A stretch of DNA of 64,000 bases from Mesobacillus boroniphilus (GCF_018424685.1 NZ_QTKX01000001.1:2356001-2420000), one strand, 5' to 3'; counted from the first letter of the stretch, positions 48,030 to 58,072 are shown. Program-made: numbers and translations. The notes: generated by a model from the sequence alone, not told the origin.

Positions 48030-49151
48030 TTAGATTTGCTCTAACAATGTTTTTGTTTCAGAGTAAACGAGGTTGTGTGCTTCAGCCACTGCCTGATAAG
48101 TAACGTAGCCATTAAGTGTGTTGATGCCCTTTAACAGTGCTTGATTGTCCAGGCAAGCCTGCTTGTAGCCTTTGTTTGCGATTTGTACAGCATATGGCAC
48201 TGTTACATTAGTCAGCGCTATTGTGGATGTTCTAGGAACTGCACCTGGCATGTTCGCAACTGCGTAGTGAACAACTCCATGCCTTTCATAAGTTGGGTTG
48301 TCATGTGTCGTGATTCTATCAGTTGTTTCGAAAATTCCGCCCTGATCGATTGCGATATCGACAACGACTGACCCCGGGTTCATCGACTGGATCATTTCTT
48401 CTGTTACAAGCTTGGGAGCCTTCGCGCCTGGAATCAAAACTGCACCAATTACAAGGTCAGATGCTTTGACTGCCTCAGCAATGTTCAAAGGATTTGACAT
48501 TAGAGTCGTAATGTCAGAACCGAAAATATCATCCAGCTGACGAAGACGGTCCGGGTTCAGGTCGATCATTGTAACCTGAGCGCCAAGTCCGACAGCCATT
48601 TTCGCTGCGTTCGTGCCTGCAACGCCACCACCGATAATTGTTACTTTTCCTCTTTGTACGCCTGGAACGCCTCCAAGAAGGATACCTTTCCCGCCATGAA
48701 CCTTTTCAAGGAACTGTGCACCGATTTGTGTAGACATACGGCCAGCAACTTCACTCATAGGTGTAAGTAATGGAAGAGAGCCGTTAGCCAGCTGTACAGT
48801 TTCATATGCGATGCCGACAACCTTGTTCTCAATTAGAGCCTTTGTCAGCTCTGGTTCTGGAGCCAGGTGTAAATATGTAAATAGAATCAAGCCTTCACGG
48901 AAATAACCGTATTCTTCTGCAAGAGGTTCTTTAACCTTCATGACCATATCCTGTGCCCATGCTTCTTGTGCACTTTCAACGATTAGCGCTCCGGCAGCTT
49001 TGTAGTCCTCGTCTGTAAAACTTGAGCCAATTCCAGCTCCTGTTTCGATATAAACCTCGTGTCCGAAGTTCACAAGGTTAACTACTCCTGCAGGCGTCAT
49101 AGCCACACGGTTTTCATTGTTTTTTATCTCTTTAGGTACACCGATACGCAT
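48030..49151 (-). CDS. ald: Alanine dehydrogenase
   Basis: NAD-dependent interconversion of alanine and pyruvate, used for growth on alanine and in sporulation. It has 373 residues. [18 protein letters not shown] is the N-terminal signature. Catalytic Lys/His region [13 protein letters not shown] and [10 protein letters not shown] are present. The NAD site has [34 protein letters not shown] precedes the ATG. Confidence 0.97.
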   Translation of the reverse strand: MRIGVPKEIKNNENRVAMTPAGVVNLVNFGHEVYIETGAGIGSSFTDEDYKAAGALIVESAQEAWAQDMVMKVKEPLAEEYGYFREGLILFTYLHLAPEPELTKALIENKVVGIAYETVQLANGSLPLLTPMSEVAGRMSTQIGAQFLEKVHGGKGILLGGVPGVQRGKVTIIGGGVAGTNAAKMAVGLGAQVTMIDLNPDRLRQLDDIFGSDITTLMSNPLNIAEAVKASDLVIGAVLIPGAKAPKLVTEEMIQSMNPGSVVVDIAIDQGGIFETTDRITTHDNPTYERHGVVHYAVANMPGAVPRTSTIALTNVTVPYAVQIANKGYKQACLDNQALLKGINTLNGYVTYQAVAEAHNLVYSETKTLLEQI

Positions 49152-49356
49152 TATTGCATACCTCCTATAATAATAATTGCCCTACCATTTCAACCCTGCC
49201 ACCACTATATCATTTTTTCAATTTATGATATAGGAAAAATAGAACAAAGACACTGGGATGAAAACACTTTCATTTTAGTAGAAAAAAAGGCTTTTGGCAA
49301 AACAATTCTTACAAAACTCCCTAAAATATACTATTCTGTATATTTTTAATTTTAAA

Positions 49357-49400
49357 GAAAGTATAAAAGGCTTGCTAAGAGCAATGATTCTTAGCAAGCC
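49357..49400 (-). terminator. Terminator after the 51-residue gene
   Basis: GGCTTGCTAAGA / TCTTAGCAAGCC with TTTTATAC on the minus strand, about 85 bp after the small gene. Confidence 0.82.
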
Positions 49401-49485
49401 ACCTCTTTCCATTTAGCCAGTTTTTTTAAAATAAGGGGTTGTAAGTACGCGTTTGAAAAAGCAAGTTTCTTTGCGAAAACAGTTT

Positions 49486-49641
49486 CTATCTATTTTCTTC
49501 GTTGTTTTCTACTGCTGATTTCATCTGTTCCTGCGGGACTACTCCGCTGTTGTATGAATCCATGATTTGCTGGCTTACCTGCATGACACCTTGATCATCA
49601 TAATCATAAAATGACCGCCCTTGCTGTTCCCTTTTGTCCAT
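49486..49641 (-). CDS. Small conserved-looking protein of 51 residues
   Basis: Reads MDKREQQGRSFYDYDDQG, then a helical stretch (VMQVSQQIMDSYNSG) and ends AVENNEENR. AAGGAGGAAGTCAT at ideal spacing before the ATG and a terminator downstream show a real gene. It is acidic and soluble with no membrane segment. I do not recognise a family; the size and composition resemble small cytosolic proteins of Bacillus. It is divergent from the universal stress gene. Confidence 0.8.
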   Translation of the reverse strand: MDKREQQGRSFYDYDDQGVMQVSQQIMDSYNSGVVPQEQMKSAVENNEENR

Positions 49642-49746
49642 ATGACTTCCTCCTTCAATATGATGCTTGCATCTATAGTTTTCGTTGGATTGTCACAGCT
49701 ATACCAAGGAAACTGTTGTATAATATAGGTAAAGGAGGCGAGAACT

Positions 49747-50196
49747 ATGGCACTTTATTATAAGAATATTTTAGTTGCCGTTGATGGTTCTAAACAAGCA
49801 GCATGGGCTTTTAAAAAAGCCATTGAGATCGCAAAAAGAAACGACGCGAGTCTTGTCATGACCCACATAATCGATTTACGCACCTTTGCTACGGTTGAGG
49901 CATATGACCGCACCATCTCAGAGCGTGCGACCCAGTTTGCTACAGAGTTGATGGAAAGCTACAAACAGCAGGCACTCGAAGCTGGTATCAAAGACGTAGA
50001 GTATGACATCGATTATGGTTCACCAAAGGTCAAGATTGCGAAAGATGTTGCGAAAAAATACAACGCCGACCTGATCATTTGCGGAGCAACAGGAATGAAC
50101 GCAGTGGAACGCTTCTTTATCGGAAGTGTCTCCGAGCATATCACCCGCTATGCATCATGTGATGTCCTGGTTGTCCGGACTGACAAAGAAAATTAA
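49747..50196 (+). CDS. Universal stress protein (UspA family)
   Basis: 149 residues. NILVAVDGSKQAAWAFKKAI opens the fold. The ATP-binding signature G-x2-G-x9-G-S is in GATGMNAVERFFIGSVS, so it is likely the nucleotide-binding type. Role in stress survival is inferred from the family. AAAGGAGGCGAGAACT precedes the ATG. Confidence 0.94.
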   Translation: MALYYKNILVAVDGSKQAAWAFKKAIEIAKRNDASLVMTHIIDLRTFATVEAYDRTISERATQFATELMESYKQQALEAGIKDVEYDIDYGSPKVKIAKDVAKKYNADLIICGATGMNAVERFFIGSVSEHITRYASCDVLVVRTDKEN

Positions 50197-50211
50197 GCTT
50201 ACTAACCATAC

Positions 50212-50246
50212 AAAAAGCACGCAGCATTGAAATGCTGCGTGCTTTC
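50212..50246. terminator. Symmetric terminator between the stress gene and argH
   Basis: AGCACGCAGCATT / AATGCTGCGTGCT with A- and T-runs; convergent genes. Confidence 0.92.
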
Positions 50247-50269
50247 TCTATTAATTCGAGAATAGCCAT

Positions 50270-51640
50270 TTATAGTGATGTTTTTGCTTTTTCGATTTGG
50301 AGTTTTACCTGTGAAAAACCTGTGCCTCCAGCGCTGTTACGTCTTTCCACGACGTTATAAGGATTCAATGCCTCGTAAATATTTTGATCAAACAGCGGGT
50401 TCATGGATTTATATGCTTCTATTGGCAGGTCTGCAAGATAGCATCCTTTTTGAATGCATTCAAGGACAAGCTTTCCAACGATTTCATGTGCTTCACGGAA
50501 AGGTACTCCTTTCGCCGCCAGATAGTCAGCCAGCTCCGTTGCATTTGAAAAATCATTCTTGACCGATTTGGCCATCTTCTCCTCTTTCACCTTCATTGTA
50601 CTGATCATGCCAGCGAATATTTTCAGGGAGCCCTTCACTGTTTTGACAGTATCAAACATCCCTTCTTTATCTTCCTGCATATCTTTGTTATATGCTAAAG
50701 GCAGTCCTTTCAATACCGTCAAGAGTCCCATCAGGCTTCCATAGACACGGCCTGTTTTACCGCGAATCAGTTCAGCCATATCCGGATTCTTCTTCTGCGG
50801 CATGATGCTGCTGCCGGTTGTAAATGCATCTGATAGCTCGATGAACTGGAACTCCTGGCTCGACCACAGTATGATCTCCTCACTCAAACGTGATAGATGC
50901 GTCATTAAAATAGAGCTGCCTGACAGGAACTCAAGAATAAAATCACGGTCACTTACAGCATCCAGGCTGTTTTCATATATGCCCTCAAACCCCAGAATTT
51001 CTGCTGTCATATGGCGGTCAATCGGAAAAGTAGTTCCTGCAAGCGCACCGGCACCAAGCGGTGATAGATTGATTCTTTTCATGCTATCTAGATAACGCTG
51101 TTTATCCCGGTCAAGCATCCAAAAGTAAGCCATCAGATGATGGGCAAATGAGATTGGCTGTGCTCTTTGCAAATGAGTATAGCCTGGCATCAGCGTCTCT
51201 ATATTTTTTTCTGCCTGATGGACCAAGGTTCTTTGGAACTCAGTAATCAGCTCGATGATTTCGGATACCTGCTCTTTAAGATACAAATGCATATCCGTCG
51301 CAACCTGATCGTTCCTGCTCCTCGCCGTATGGAGCTTGCCGCCGGTTGGACCAATCAATTCCGTCAGGTGATGTTCCATGTTCAAATGGATATCCTCAAG
51401 CTTAGCTGAGTATTCCAGTTCACCTTTGACCGCTTTTTGCCTTAATTCTTTCAAACCTTGAATGATTACAGCCGCTTCACCCTCCGTAATCACTCCGCAT
51501 TTCGCAAGCATTGTGGCATGGGCCATACTGCCGTCAATATCCTGCTCCGCTAGTTCCTGATCAAAGCCGATCGATGCCCCGAATTCATCGACCCATTCCT
51601 CAGCTGACCCGGTGAATCTGCCTCCCCATAATTTCTTCAC
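50270..51640 (-). CDS. argH: Argininosuccinate lyase
   Basis: Last step of arginine synthesis: splits argininosuccinate into arginine and fumarate. It has 456 residues. [17 protein letters not shown] opens it; [12 protein letters not shown] and the superfamily signature [12 protein letters not shown] are present. It overlaps the argG stop by four bases and is co-translated with it. Confidence 0.97.
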   Translation of the reverse strand: MKKLWGGRFTGSAEEWVDEFGASIGFDQELAEQDIDGSMAHATMLAKCGVITEGEAAVIIQGLKELRQKAVKGELEYSAKLEDIHLNMEHHLTELIGPTGGKLHTARSRNDQVATDMHLYLKEQVSEIIELITEFQRTLVHQAEKNIETLMPGYTHLQRAQPISFAHHLMAYFWMLDRDKQRYLDSMKRINLSPLGAGALAGTTFPIDRHMTAEILGFEGIYENSLDAVSDRDFILEFLSGSSILMTHLSRLSEEIILWSSQEFQFIELSDAFTTGSSIMPQKKNPDMAELIRGKTGRVYGSLMGLLTVLKGLPLAYNKDMQEDKEGMFDTVKTVKGSLKIFAGMISTMKVKEEKMAKSVKNDFSNATELADYLAAKGVPFREAHEIVGKLVLECIQKGCYLADLPIEAYKSMNPLFDQNIYEALNPYNVVERRNSAGGTGFSQVKLQIEKAKTSL

Positions 51641-52842
51641 ACTGTCACCTTCTTGCCCTGGACCATGCTATGGACAACTGTTGGCAGTCCCCACAGATTG
51701 ATGAATCCAACAGCAGCACTATGGTCGAATTCATCGTCCGCAGTGTAAGTGGCCAATTTTTCATTGTATAAAGAATACGGTGACTTTCTGCCTTCGATGA
51801 TTGAATGGCCTTTGAATAGCTTGACTCGGACAGTACCAGTTACATGCTTCTGGGTTGATTTCAGGAACGCTGCCAGTGCTTCCTGAAGCGGCGAGAACCA
51901 TAACCCTTCGTAAATCAATTCTGTCATCTTTTTCTCAATTACCGGTTTAAAATGAGCTACCTCTTTTACAAGCGTGATATCTTCAAGTTCCTTATGTGCT
52001 TTGATCAATGTCATCGCCGCTGGAGCTTCATACACTTCACGCGACTTGATGCCGACAAGACGGTTTTCCACGTGGTCAATCCTTCCGACACCATGCTTAC
52101 CTGCAACAGCGTTAAGCTCTAGGATCAATTCTGAAAGTGGATATGCTTTGCCATCAATTGCTGTTGGTACACCTTCGACAAATTCAATCTCGATGATATC
52201 TGGTGTGTCCGGCGTGTCTTCCAGCTCAGCGGTCAATTCATAAGCTTCGACTGGCGGCGCCTGCCACGGATCCTCCAGAATGCCGCATTCATTGCTTCTT
52301 CCCCAAAGGTTCTGGTCGATTGAGAATGGACTGTCAAGATTGATTGGAATCGGGATGCCGTTATTTGCTGCATAAGCGATTTCTTCCTCACGTGACCATT
52401 TCCAGTCGCGAACCGGAGCAATCACCTTAAGATCTGGGTTCAATGCTTTGATTGATACCTCAAAACGTACCTGGTCATTTCCTTTTCCTGTGCAGCCATG
52501 CGCAACAGCAGTTGCACCTTCCATTTCAGCTATTTCTACTAGTTTCTTAGAAATCAATGGACGTGATAATGCAGATACCAGCGGATATTTCCCTTCATAT
52601 AATGCATGGGCCTGGAGGGCGAATAGTGCATAATCATTGGCGAATTCTTCTTTGACATCCAAGACGTATGATTGGATAGCGCCGACCTTCAAAGCTTTTT
52701 CTTTTATGAACTCAAGATCTTTTCCTTCACCAACATCAAGGCAGCAAGCAATCACCGCGTAGCCCTGGTCCTTTAGCCATTTAATAGCAACAGATGTATC
52801 AAGCCCGCCAGAATAGGCAAGCACCAATTTATTTTCAGTCAT
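51637..52842 (-). CDS. argG: Argininosuccinate synthase
   Basis: Joins citrulline and aspartate using ATP. It has 401 residues. The PP-loop [16 protein letters not shown] is near the N-terminus; [13 protein letters not shown] and [13 protein letters not shown] are conserved. First gene of argGH, with AAAGGAGAT before the ATG and an ARG-box-like operator at 52882-52899. Confidence 0.97.
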   Translation of the reverse strand: MTENKLVLAYSGGLDTSVAIKWLKDQGYAVIACCLDVGEGKDLEFIKEKALKVGAIQSYVLDVKEEFANDYALFALQAHALYEGKYPLVSALSRPLISKKLVEIAEMEGATAVAHGCTGKGNDQVRFEVSIKALNPDLKVIAPVRDWKWSREEEIAYAANNGIPIPINLDSPFSIDQNLWGRSNECGILEDPWQAPPVEAYELTAELEDTPDTPDIIEIEFVEGVPTAIDGKAYPLSELILELNAVAGKHGVGRIDHVENRLVGIKSREVYEAPAAMTLIKAHKELEDITLVKEVAHFKPVIEKKMTELIYEGLWFSPLQEALAAFLKSTQKHVTGTVRVKLFKGHSIIEGRKSPYSLYNEKLATYTADDEFDHSAAVGFINLWGLPTVVHSMVQGKKVTV

Positions 52843-52881
52843 TTTTTTATCTCCTTTTCAATGTGGATATTTATACATTTA

Positions 52882-52899
52882 AATAAATGTTTATTCATT
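52882..52899 (-). promoter_or_regulatory. ARG box (ArgR/AhrC operator) upstream of argGH
   Basis: AATGAATAAACATTTATT on the minus strand matches the 18-bp ARG-box palindrome AATGAATAATTATTCATT at 15 positions. It is about 40 bp before the argG start, overlapping the promoter region. Confidence 0.7.
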
Positions 52900-53045
52900 G
52901 TTACTAAATTAACAGGTTTTACAGAACATTTCAAGTTGAAATTTTAGTTTTTTGGTAGGAAACTTCTGAGGGACTAGTGTAGAAGAGGAAATAAAAGTAT
53001 AGTAGAATGAAATTAATGATTACCGGAATGGGGGCTCCTTTAGAA

Positions 53046-53363
53046 ATGGAACAATATTTTCTTTTTAACAGCAGACTGGGCATACCCCTGCCTGACCTAA
53101 GAGAAAATTGGGAAGATTATGACCTTAATACACGGCACGCGATTCTCCTCCATTGGGAAAAAATTCGCGGCAGCATCCCTGACCGGATCGCAGAGCTTGA
53201 AAAAACAATCAACCTTAAGCAATCCCAGCTTTCCGATGAAAGCAACTTCATCCGTTCCTGTGAACTGAACAGTGAAATTGCTGAGCTGGCGTCAATCATC
53301 AATGACCTATGGCTCTGGTACCGCACCCAGCAGGAGATTTCATCGGAGAAAATGCATCGATAA
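53046..53363 (+). CDS. Conserved hypothetical protein
   Basis: About 105 residues beginning MEQYFLFNSRLGIPLPD. It has an N-terminal part with Trp/Tyr (ENWEDYDLNTRHAILLHWE) and then a coiled-coil-like helix (IAELEKTINLKQSQ). No membrane segment. Function not recognised. The start is uncertain: in-frame ATGs at 53007, 53016 and 53028 would add up to 13 residues, but a TATAGT -10-like element sits directly before them. It ends at a strong terminator. Confidence 0.72.
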   Translation: MEQYFLFNSRLGIPLPDLRENWEDYDLNTRHAILLHWEKIRGSIPDRIAELEKTINLKQSQLSDESNFIRSCELNSEIAELASIINDLWLWYRTQQEISSEKMHR

Positions 53364-53377
53364 ACTTTTAATTGCAT

Positions 53378-53410
53378 AAAAATAGCCTGGAGCTGCTCCA
53401 GGCTATTTTT
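53378..53410. terminator. Symmetric terminator
   Basis: AAAAATAGCCTGGAGC / GCTCCAGGCTATTTTT between convergent genes; it overlaps the end of the small membrane gene. Confidence 0.9.
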
Positions 53411-53585
53411 GGTGTCCCTGCTTTCCATTTCTTTGCTTTCGGACAATATTTATTGCGCTAATGAGTAAAATAACACCCAGCACCCGAATCAGTCCATTTC
53501 CAATGGGACCTAACTGATGCACAGTACTGCCAATCAAAATACTTCCTACTACTGCAAAAATTAAGGCGATCACGAGTCTGATCAT
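53403..53585 (-). CDS. Small membrane protein of 60 residues
   Basis: Two membrane segments (about 2-19 and 30-47, LVIALIFAVVGSILIGSTV and GLIRVLGVILLISAINIV) and a basic tail. The start overlaps the stop of the acetyltransferase gene by four bases (ATGA), so it was translated by coupling to it. Function unknown. It may suffer from the amber codon upstream. Confidence 0.7.
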   Translation of the reverse strand: MIRLVIALIFAVVGSILIGSTVHQLGPIGNGLIRVLGVILLISAINIVRKQRNGKQGHQK

Positions 53586-54091
53586 ATTGCCCTCCCAATG
53601 ATGACGTAAGGTTGTCCCTCATCATTAGGGTAAAAGGGCTCTTTTATGACGCCCCAGCCCAGGCTTTCATATAAACGACGGGCAGAGCCATTATCCAGTT
53701 GGGTTGTTAAAATCGCAGTCTTTTCTCCTGTGCCTTCAAGCAGGCGGTTTACCAGTTGCTTACCCAGCCCTTGATTCCTAAATGCAGGATCCACCCCCAA
53801 TTCAACGAATTCAAAACAATCCACCAGCCATTTTTGATACTCTTCTGGGTTAAAAGCTTTTGATAGCAACCCATGATAATACTGTCCCGGTTGAGAAAAG
53901 TAACCATAAGCATAACCAGCCACTTCCCCCTGCTCGGAAATTGCCACAAAACCCCTGTAGCCCTTATAACCCTAATGCCTCACCACTCGATTGATGATGG
54001 ATTGATCTTCCTGATTCCATACTTTTTGATATAAGATCGCTACCTGGCGCAATAACTCTTCATCTCTACTAATTTCTCTATACTCGAACAT
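53582..54091 (-). pseudogene. GNAT acetyltransferase interrupted by an in-frame amber codon
   Basis: The full frame begins MFEYREISRDEELLRQVA after an excellent GGGGGAGG site and would be 169 residues. Codon 40 is TAG (53972-53974), between VVRH and GYKGYRGFVAIS. The frame then continues uninterrupted with the GNAT acetyl-CoA motif FVELGVDPAFRNQGLGKQLVN and the C-terminal ARRLYESLGWG. The stop is probably a Gln CAG to TAG change. A GTG at 53947 could restart a shortened protein of 121 residues. Substrate unknown. Confidence 0.8.
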
Positions 54092-54117
54092 TTTTTAGGC
54101 CTCCCCCTGAACTGTTT

Positions 54118-54960
54118 GACAGCTATGCTTGTGATCAGCTCAAACGTGTCACGATTCCGTGGTTTTTTTGACAGCTTTGCTTGTGTTCGTTCCAAACCTG
54201 TCACGATTCCGTGGTTTTTTTGACAGCTTTCCTTGTGTTCGTTCCAAACCTGTCACGATTCCGTGGTTTTTTTGACAGCTATGCTTGTGTTCGTTCCAAA
54301 CCTGTCACGATTCCGTGGTTTTTTTGACAGCTATGCTTGTGTTCGTTCCAAACCTGTCACGATTCCGTGGTTTTTTTGACAGCTTTGCTTGTGTTCAATC
54401 CAAACCTGTCACGATTTCGTGGTTTTTTTGACAGCTTTCCTTGTGTTCAATCCAAACCTGTCACGATTCCGTGGTTTTTTTGACAGCTTTCCTTGTGTTC
54501 GTTCCAAACCTGTCACGATTCCGTGGTTTTTTTGACAGCTTTGCTTGTGTTCGTTCCAAACCTGTCACGATTCCGTGGTTTTTTTGACAGCTTTGCTTGT
54601 GTTCAATCCAAACCTGTCACGATTTCGTGGTTTTTTTGACAGCTTTCCTTGTGTTCGTTCCAAACCTGTCACGATTCCGTGGTTTTTTTGACAGCTTTGC
54701 TTGTGTTCAATCCAAACCTGTCACGATTCCGTGGGTTTTTTGACAGCTTTGCTTGTGTTCAATCCAAACCTGTCACGATTTCGTGGTTTTTTTGACAGCT
54801 TTCCTTGTGTTCAATCCAAACCTGTCACGATTCCGTGGTTTTCTTGACAGCTTTGCTTGTTTTTCTCTCAAACCTGTCCGAACTTCCCTCTGCTTCTGCC
54901 CGCTTTTCTCGTTGTTCGCTCTAATCTATCCGAAATTGAACCTGCTTCTGACCGGTTCGA
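54118..54960. repeat. 52-bp tandem array, fourteen units plus degenerate tail
   Basis: GACAGCT recurs every 52 bp from 54118 to 54846 (15 occurrences). Each unit reads TTTTTTTGACAGCT, then CTTGTGTTC, then CAAACCTGTCACGATTCCGTGG. GACAG / CTGTC with TTTG / CAAA forms an inverted repeat in each unit. After 54860 the period continues with diverged sequence: TCCGAA at 54877 and 54929, TGCTTCTG also 52 bp apart. It lies between moaB and the acetyltransferase gene. Confidence 0.97.
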
Positions 54961-55052
54961 AATTGTCCTTTTATAAAAACATCCATCTTCCCTTTTATCT
55001 GGAAACTCCATACAGTTATTCGTCCATTTTTTCTAAAATCCTTTTTAGCCAC

Positions 55053-55085
55053 AAAAAAAGATGAAACCCTTAAAGATTTCATCTC
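55053..55085 (-). terminator. Terminator after moaB
   Basis: AGATGAAA / TTTCATCT with a ten-base loop and seven T on the minus strand. Confidence 0.82.
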
Positions 55086-55094
55086 TCATGTGAA

Positions 55095-55607
55095 TTATAA
55101 ATCCTTCGTCAGTTCTCTTACTACGTGTCCGATTTCGGGAATGATCAGCTTTTCCATTGCCAGGCGAACAGCACCTGTTGATCCTGGTGTCGAGAAGACA
55201 GCCCGGTCATTCACGACTCCGGCTGCAGCACGCGATAGCAGAGCAGCAGAACCGATATCCTCAGTATAGCTGAGCATGCGGAAAATCTCACCGAATCCAG
55301 TAATTTCTTTTTCAAAGATGCTTTGAACTGTTTCAATTGTGACGTCACGTTTGGCGATTCCTGTGCCGCCATTGGTAAGCACGACATCCACATCGGAATT
55401 GCTGCAGCCTTTCAGAACTTCCGATTTAATTGGTTCAGCCTCATCTTTGACAATCACGTAATCAACGATCTTATGCCCTGCAGCCTCGAGCATTTCCATC
55501 ATCAGCTTGCCGCTTTTATCCGTATCTGGCGTTCTTGTATCGCTTACTGTTATGACTTTGCAGCGCACCTGGCTCGGTGCTGCCTGCTTGTGCTCCTGTG
55601 TACTCAT
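55095..55607 (-). CDS. moaB: Molybdenum cofactor biosynthesis protein MoaB
   Basis: MogA/MoaB-fold protein that in this family adenylylates molybdopterin before metal insertion. It has 170 residues. VITVSDTRTPDTDKSG and the nucleotide motif VVLTNGGTGIAKRDVTIE are visible; FSTPGSTGAVRLAMEKLI follows. Other moa genes are not in the window. It starts five bases after the EcsC-like gene ends, so the two likely form an operon. Confidence 0.95.
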   Translation of the reverse strand: MSTQEHKQAAPSQVRCKVITVSDTRTPDTDKSGKLMMEMLEAAGHKIVDYVIVKDEAEPIKSEVLKGCSNSDVDVVLTNGGTGIAKRDVTIETVQSIFEKEITGFGEIFRMLSYTEDIGSAALLSRAAAGVVNDRAVFSTPGSTGAVRLAMEKLIIPEIGHVVRELTKDL

Positions 55608-55611
55608 AACC

Positions 55612-56448
55612 CTACAGTGCTCCTTTTTCTTTGAAATATCTCATCTGGTAAAATTTATGCGCAAAATCAGTGACCCTTCTCGTCAATTGATAGTTTGCCC
55701 CCGCGCCGATTGCCATGCTGATCACCGGCATGCCCTGGACATGCTTTTTGCGGAACATCAGGATCGCCATACCCTTGAAAATCTGTTTGATTGGCTGTTC
55801 TAGCCATGTCACGTCTGTCAGGTCATCATTGCCCTCATAAAAATAATAGTCTTCTGCCTGTTCGAGATCATTCTTCAACTCTTCCCAGCCAGCGCTCTGC
55901 ATCCTTGAAGGCATTGTCGCAGTATGGAAAACCTTTAAAGCGACCATCATTTCATATGGAGTATTAACTTCGAATCCATAGGTCATTGCAACCAGCTGGA
56001 CAATCCGTAAATTAATGACTGCCATCGCCGGGATATCTGCTCCAAGGACAAGATTTCCTCCGCTGCCCGACATTCCACCCTGTACAAAGGAATAGAGCCT
56101 GTGGCGGGCAATTTGCTGCCTGGCAATGAACTCAAGCTGTTCAATCGGCAGCTCCCTTAAATCCTGAATGGTTTCGAGATCCGGCTGAAAAACCCGTCCC
56201 GCAGAAAGAATCCGTTCCTTGGCATCCATCTGCAGCTGTGAACCCTGGATTAAGGAGTGAAGATGGAAAAGCCAGCTGTCGAATAAAGTGAAAAAGCGTT
56301 CCTGCACCTCTTCTGGCAAAAGCGAAAAAGACCGTTCAAGATATCGATCATACGCTAATTCAAGGTCATTCGGTTCATAATCATAGAGATTGTTTTCCCA
56401 AGCACTTAATTCATCCAGTACCTTTTGTTCCCGTTGAGTCAAAGGCAT
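55612..56448 (-). CDS. EcsC family protein
   Basis: 278 residues. The EcsC-type core is in the C-terminal half: QGGMSGSGGNLVLGADIPAM followed by AVINLRIVQLVAMTYGFEVN. Moderately hydrophobic there, so possibly membrane-associated. EcsC proteins occur near ABC transporters and with secretion effects, but no direct role is shown. GGAGGTTTTTCA selects the start MPLTQREQKV; the frame upstream to 56649 runs into dispersed repeats and is not coding. Confidence 0.87.
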   Translation of the reverse strand: MPLTQREQKVLDELSAWENNLYDYEPNDLELAYDRYLERSFSLLPEEVQERFFTLFDSWLFHLHSLIQGSQLQMDAKERILSAGRVFQPDLETIQDLRELPIEQLEFIARQQIARHRLYSFVQGGMSGSGGNLVLGADIPAMAVINLRIVQLVAMTYGFEVNTPYEMMVALKVFHTATMPSRMQSAGWEELKNDLEQAEDYYFYEGNDDLTDVTWLEQPIKQIFKGMAILMFRKKHVQGMPVISMAIGAGANYQLTRRVTDFAHKFYQMRYFKEKGAL

Positions 56449-56489
56449 TGAAAAACCTCCAGCATATCTGAATTTTCTTCCAGTATAGC

Positions 56490-56612
56490 ACAAGAAAAGC
56501 GGAAGCGCCTTGGTCAGCTCTGACAAGCGCTGGAGGGCCTGACAGTGATGTCGTTCTTTGACTTCATTGGCAGGACTGAAGCGACTCGAAGAGCTAGGCG
56601 CTACAGCTGGAC
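56490..56612. repeat. Dispersed structured repeat, copy 5 (short form)
   Basis: AAGCGGAAGCGCCTTGG start, TTCTTTGACTTCATTGGCAGG core, GAGCTAGGCGCTACAGCTGG end. Confidence 0.88.
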
Positions 56613-56615
56613 AAA

Positions 56616-56828
56616 AGAAAAGAAGAAGCGCCTCGGACAGCCTCGACAAGCGCTGCCCGCTTAAAACGCCACACCCTGTGGCTGGCTGGCCAGCAGCACG
56701 TCCTGTGCATCAAAGGGCCTGACAGTGATGTCATTTTTCGCCTTCATTGACAGGATCGAAGCGTCACGAAGAGTTAGGAGCCGCAGCTAAACAGCCTTCT
56801 CAAGGGGCTTGGCGCTGCAGCTGGACAA
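56616..56828. repeat. Dispersed structured repeat, copy 6 (long form)
   Basis: Follows copy 5 by a few bases in the same orientation. It contains the extra module (GCTGCCCGCTTAAAACGCC, TGTGGCTGGCTGG) seen in copy 4 and ends GGGGCTTGGCGCTGCAGCTGG. Confidence 0.87.
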
Positions 56829-56843
56829 ATTCCCCCACTATAT

Positions 56844-56873
56844 AAAAAGGCAGAAGCATCTGCGCTTCTGCCT
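56844..56873 (-). terminator. Terminator after ackA
   Basis: AGGCAGAAGC / GCTTCTGCCT with TTTTTATA on the minus strand. Confidence 0.88.
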
Positions 56874-56884
56874 GAGATAGTGAT

Positions 56885-58072
56885 TTATTTTGCCAAACGC
56901 ACAACATCACGCGCGATCATGACTTCCTCGTCTGTCGGGATGACCATGACTTTTACTGGAGAGTGCGGGTAGCTGATGAATGCTTCTTCGCCGCGCACTT
57001 TGTTCAAAGCTGGATCCCAGTAGATTCCCATGAACTCAAGGCCCTGCAGGACACGGGCACGGATTGCCGAACTGTTTTCTCCAATACCTGCCGTAAAGAT
57101 GATGGCATCAACACCGCACATGCGGGCTGCATATGAACCGATGTATTTATGGATTCTGTCCGCGAAAACTTTTAATGCAAGCTCAGCACGTTCATTTCCT
57201 TTTTCCGCTTCGTCTTCGATGTCGCGAAGGTCACTTGAGAATCCGGATACGCCAAGCATTCCGCTCTCTTTGTTCAGGACATCTAATACTTCATCAGCGG
57301 TTTTATCCGTTTTTTCCATGATGTATGGAATCAAGGCCGGGTCGATGTTACCTGAACGAGTACCCATCGTCACGCCTGCAAGAGGAGTGAAGCCCATGGA
57401 TGTATCGATTGATTTACCGCCCTCAATTGCCGCAATACTTGCTCCGTTTCCAAGGTGGCATGAAATCAGGCGCAGGTGCTCAACCGGACGGCCTAGCATC
57501 TCTGCTGCACGCTGGGAAACATACTTATGTGAAGTACCATGGAAGCCGTACTTACGGATACCGTACTTCTTATAGTAGTCGTATGGAAGGCTGTAAAGGA
57601 AAGAGTTCTCAGGCATTGTTTGGTGGAAAGCAGTATCAAACACAGCGACCGCCGTAACATTCGGAAGTACCTGCTGGAATGCGCGGATACCAGTCAAGTT
57701 AGCTGGATTGTGCAGTGGCGCAAGCTCGGAAAGCTCCTCGATTTTTTGTAAAACCTCTTCGGTGATCAAGACAGAATCACTGAACTCTTCACCGCCGTGA
57801 ACAACACGGTGGCCGATTCCTTCGATTTCATCAAGAGACTGAATGATTCCTAATGATGTTAGTTTATCAAGAAGGATTTTTACCGCTACCTCATGATTCG
57901 GGATATCGGTAACTTCCTTGTTCTTTTCTCCATTTACAGAGATCGTGAAAATTGAATCTTTAAGACCAATTCTTTCAACGATTCCTTTAGTGATGACGCC
58001 TTCACTTGGCATTTCGAACAATTGGAACTTTAGTGACGAACTGCCGGCATTGATTGCAATTATTTTAGACAT
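56885..58072 (-). CDS. ackA: Acetate kinase
   Basis: Makes ATP from acetyl phosphate in overflow metabolism. It has 395 residues. [18 protein letters not shown] opens the ASKHA fold; [17 protein letters not shown] and [19 protein letters not shown] are signature motifs; [13 protein letters not shown] is the nucleotide region. AAAGGAGCGGTACAAA precedes the ATG. A TATAAT element at 58153-58158 is a likely -10; no clear cre was seen upstream. Confidence 0.97.
   Translation of the reverse strand: MSKIIAINAGSSSLKFQLFEMPSEGVITKGIVERIGLKDSIFTISVNGEKNKEVTDIPNHEVAVKILLDKLTSLGIIQSLDEIEGIGHRVVHGGEEFSDSVLITEEVLQKIEELSELAPLHNPANLTGIRAFQQVLPNVTAVAVFDTAFHQTMPENSFLYSLPYDYYKKYGIRKYGFHGTSHKYVSQRAAEMLGRPVEHLRLISCHLGNGASIAAIEGGKSIDTSMGFTPLAGVTMGTRSGNIDPALIPYIMEKTDKTADEVLDVLNKESGMLGVSGFSSDLRDIEDEAEKGNERAELALKVFADRIHKYIGSYAARMCGVDAIIFTAGIGENSSAIRARVLQGLEFMGIYWDPALNKVRGEEAFISYPHSPVKVMVIPTDEEVMIARDVVRLAK

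Noticed and set aside
53117..53446. 109-codon minus-strand frame
   Set aside because: Antisense to the hypothetical gene at 53046-53363, running through a terminator; serine-rich shadow composition.
54118..54846. CRISPR array
   Set aside because: The whole 52-bp unit is conserved, with no unique spacers, and no cas genes are in the window.
54118..54846. Series of intrinsic terminators (CACG-ATTC-CGTG followed by seven T in each unit)
   Set aside because: The stem is only four base pairs and is lost in the related 37-kb array (CGGG instead of CGTG), so it is not the conserved part.
56449..56649. Extended N-terminus of the EcsC-like protein
   Set aside because: It translates through the dispersed repeat; a clear ribosome site precedes the internal ATG.
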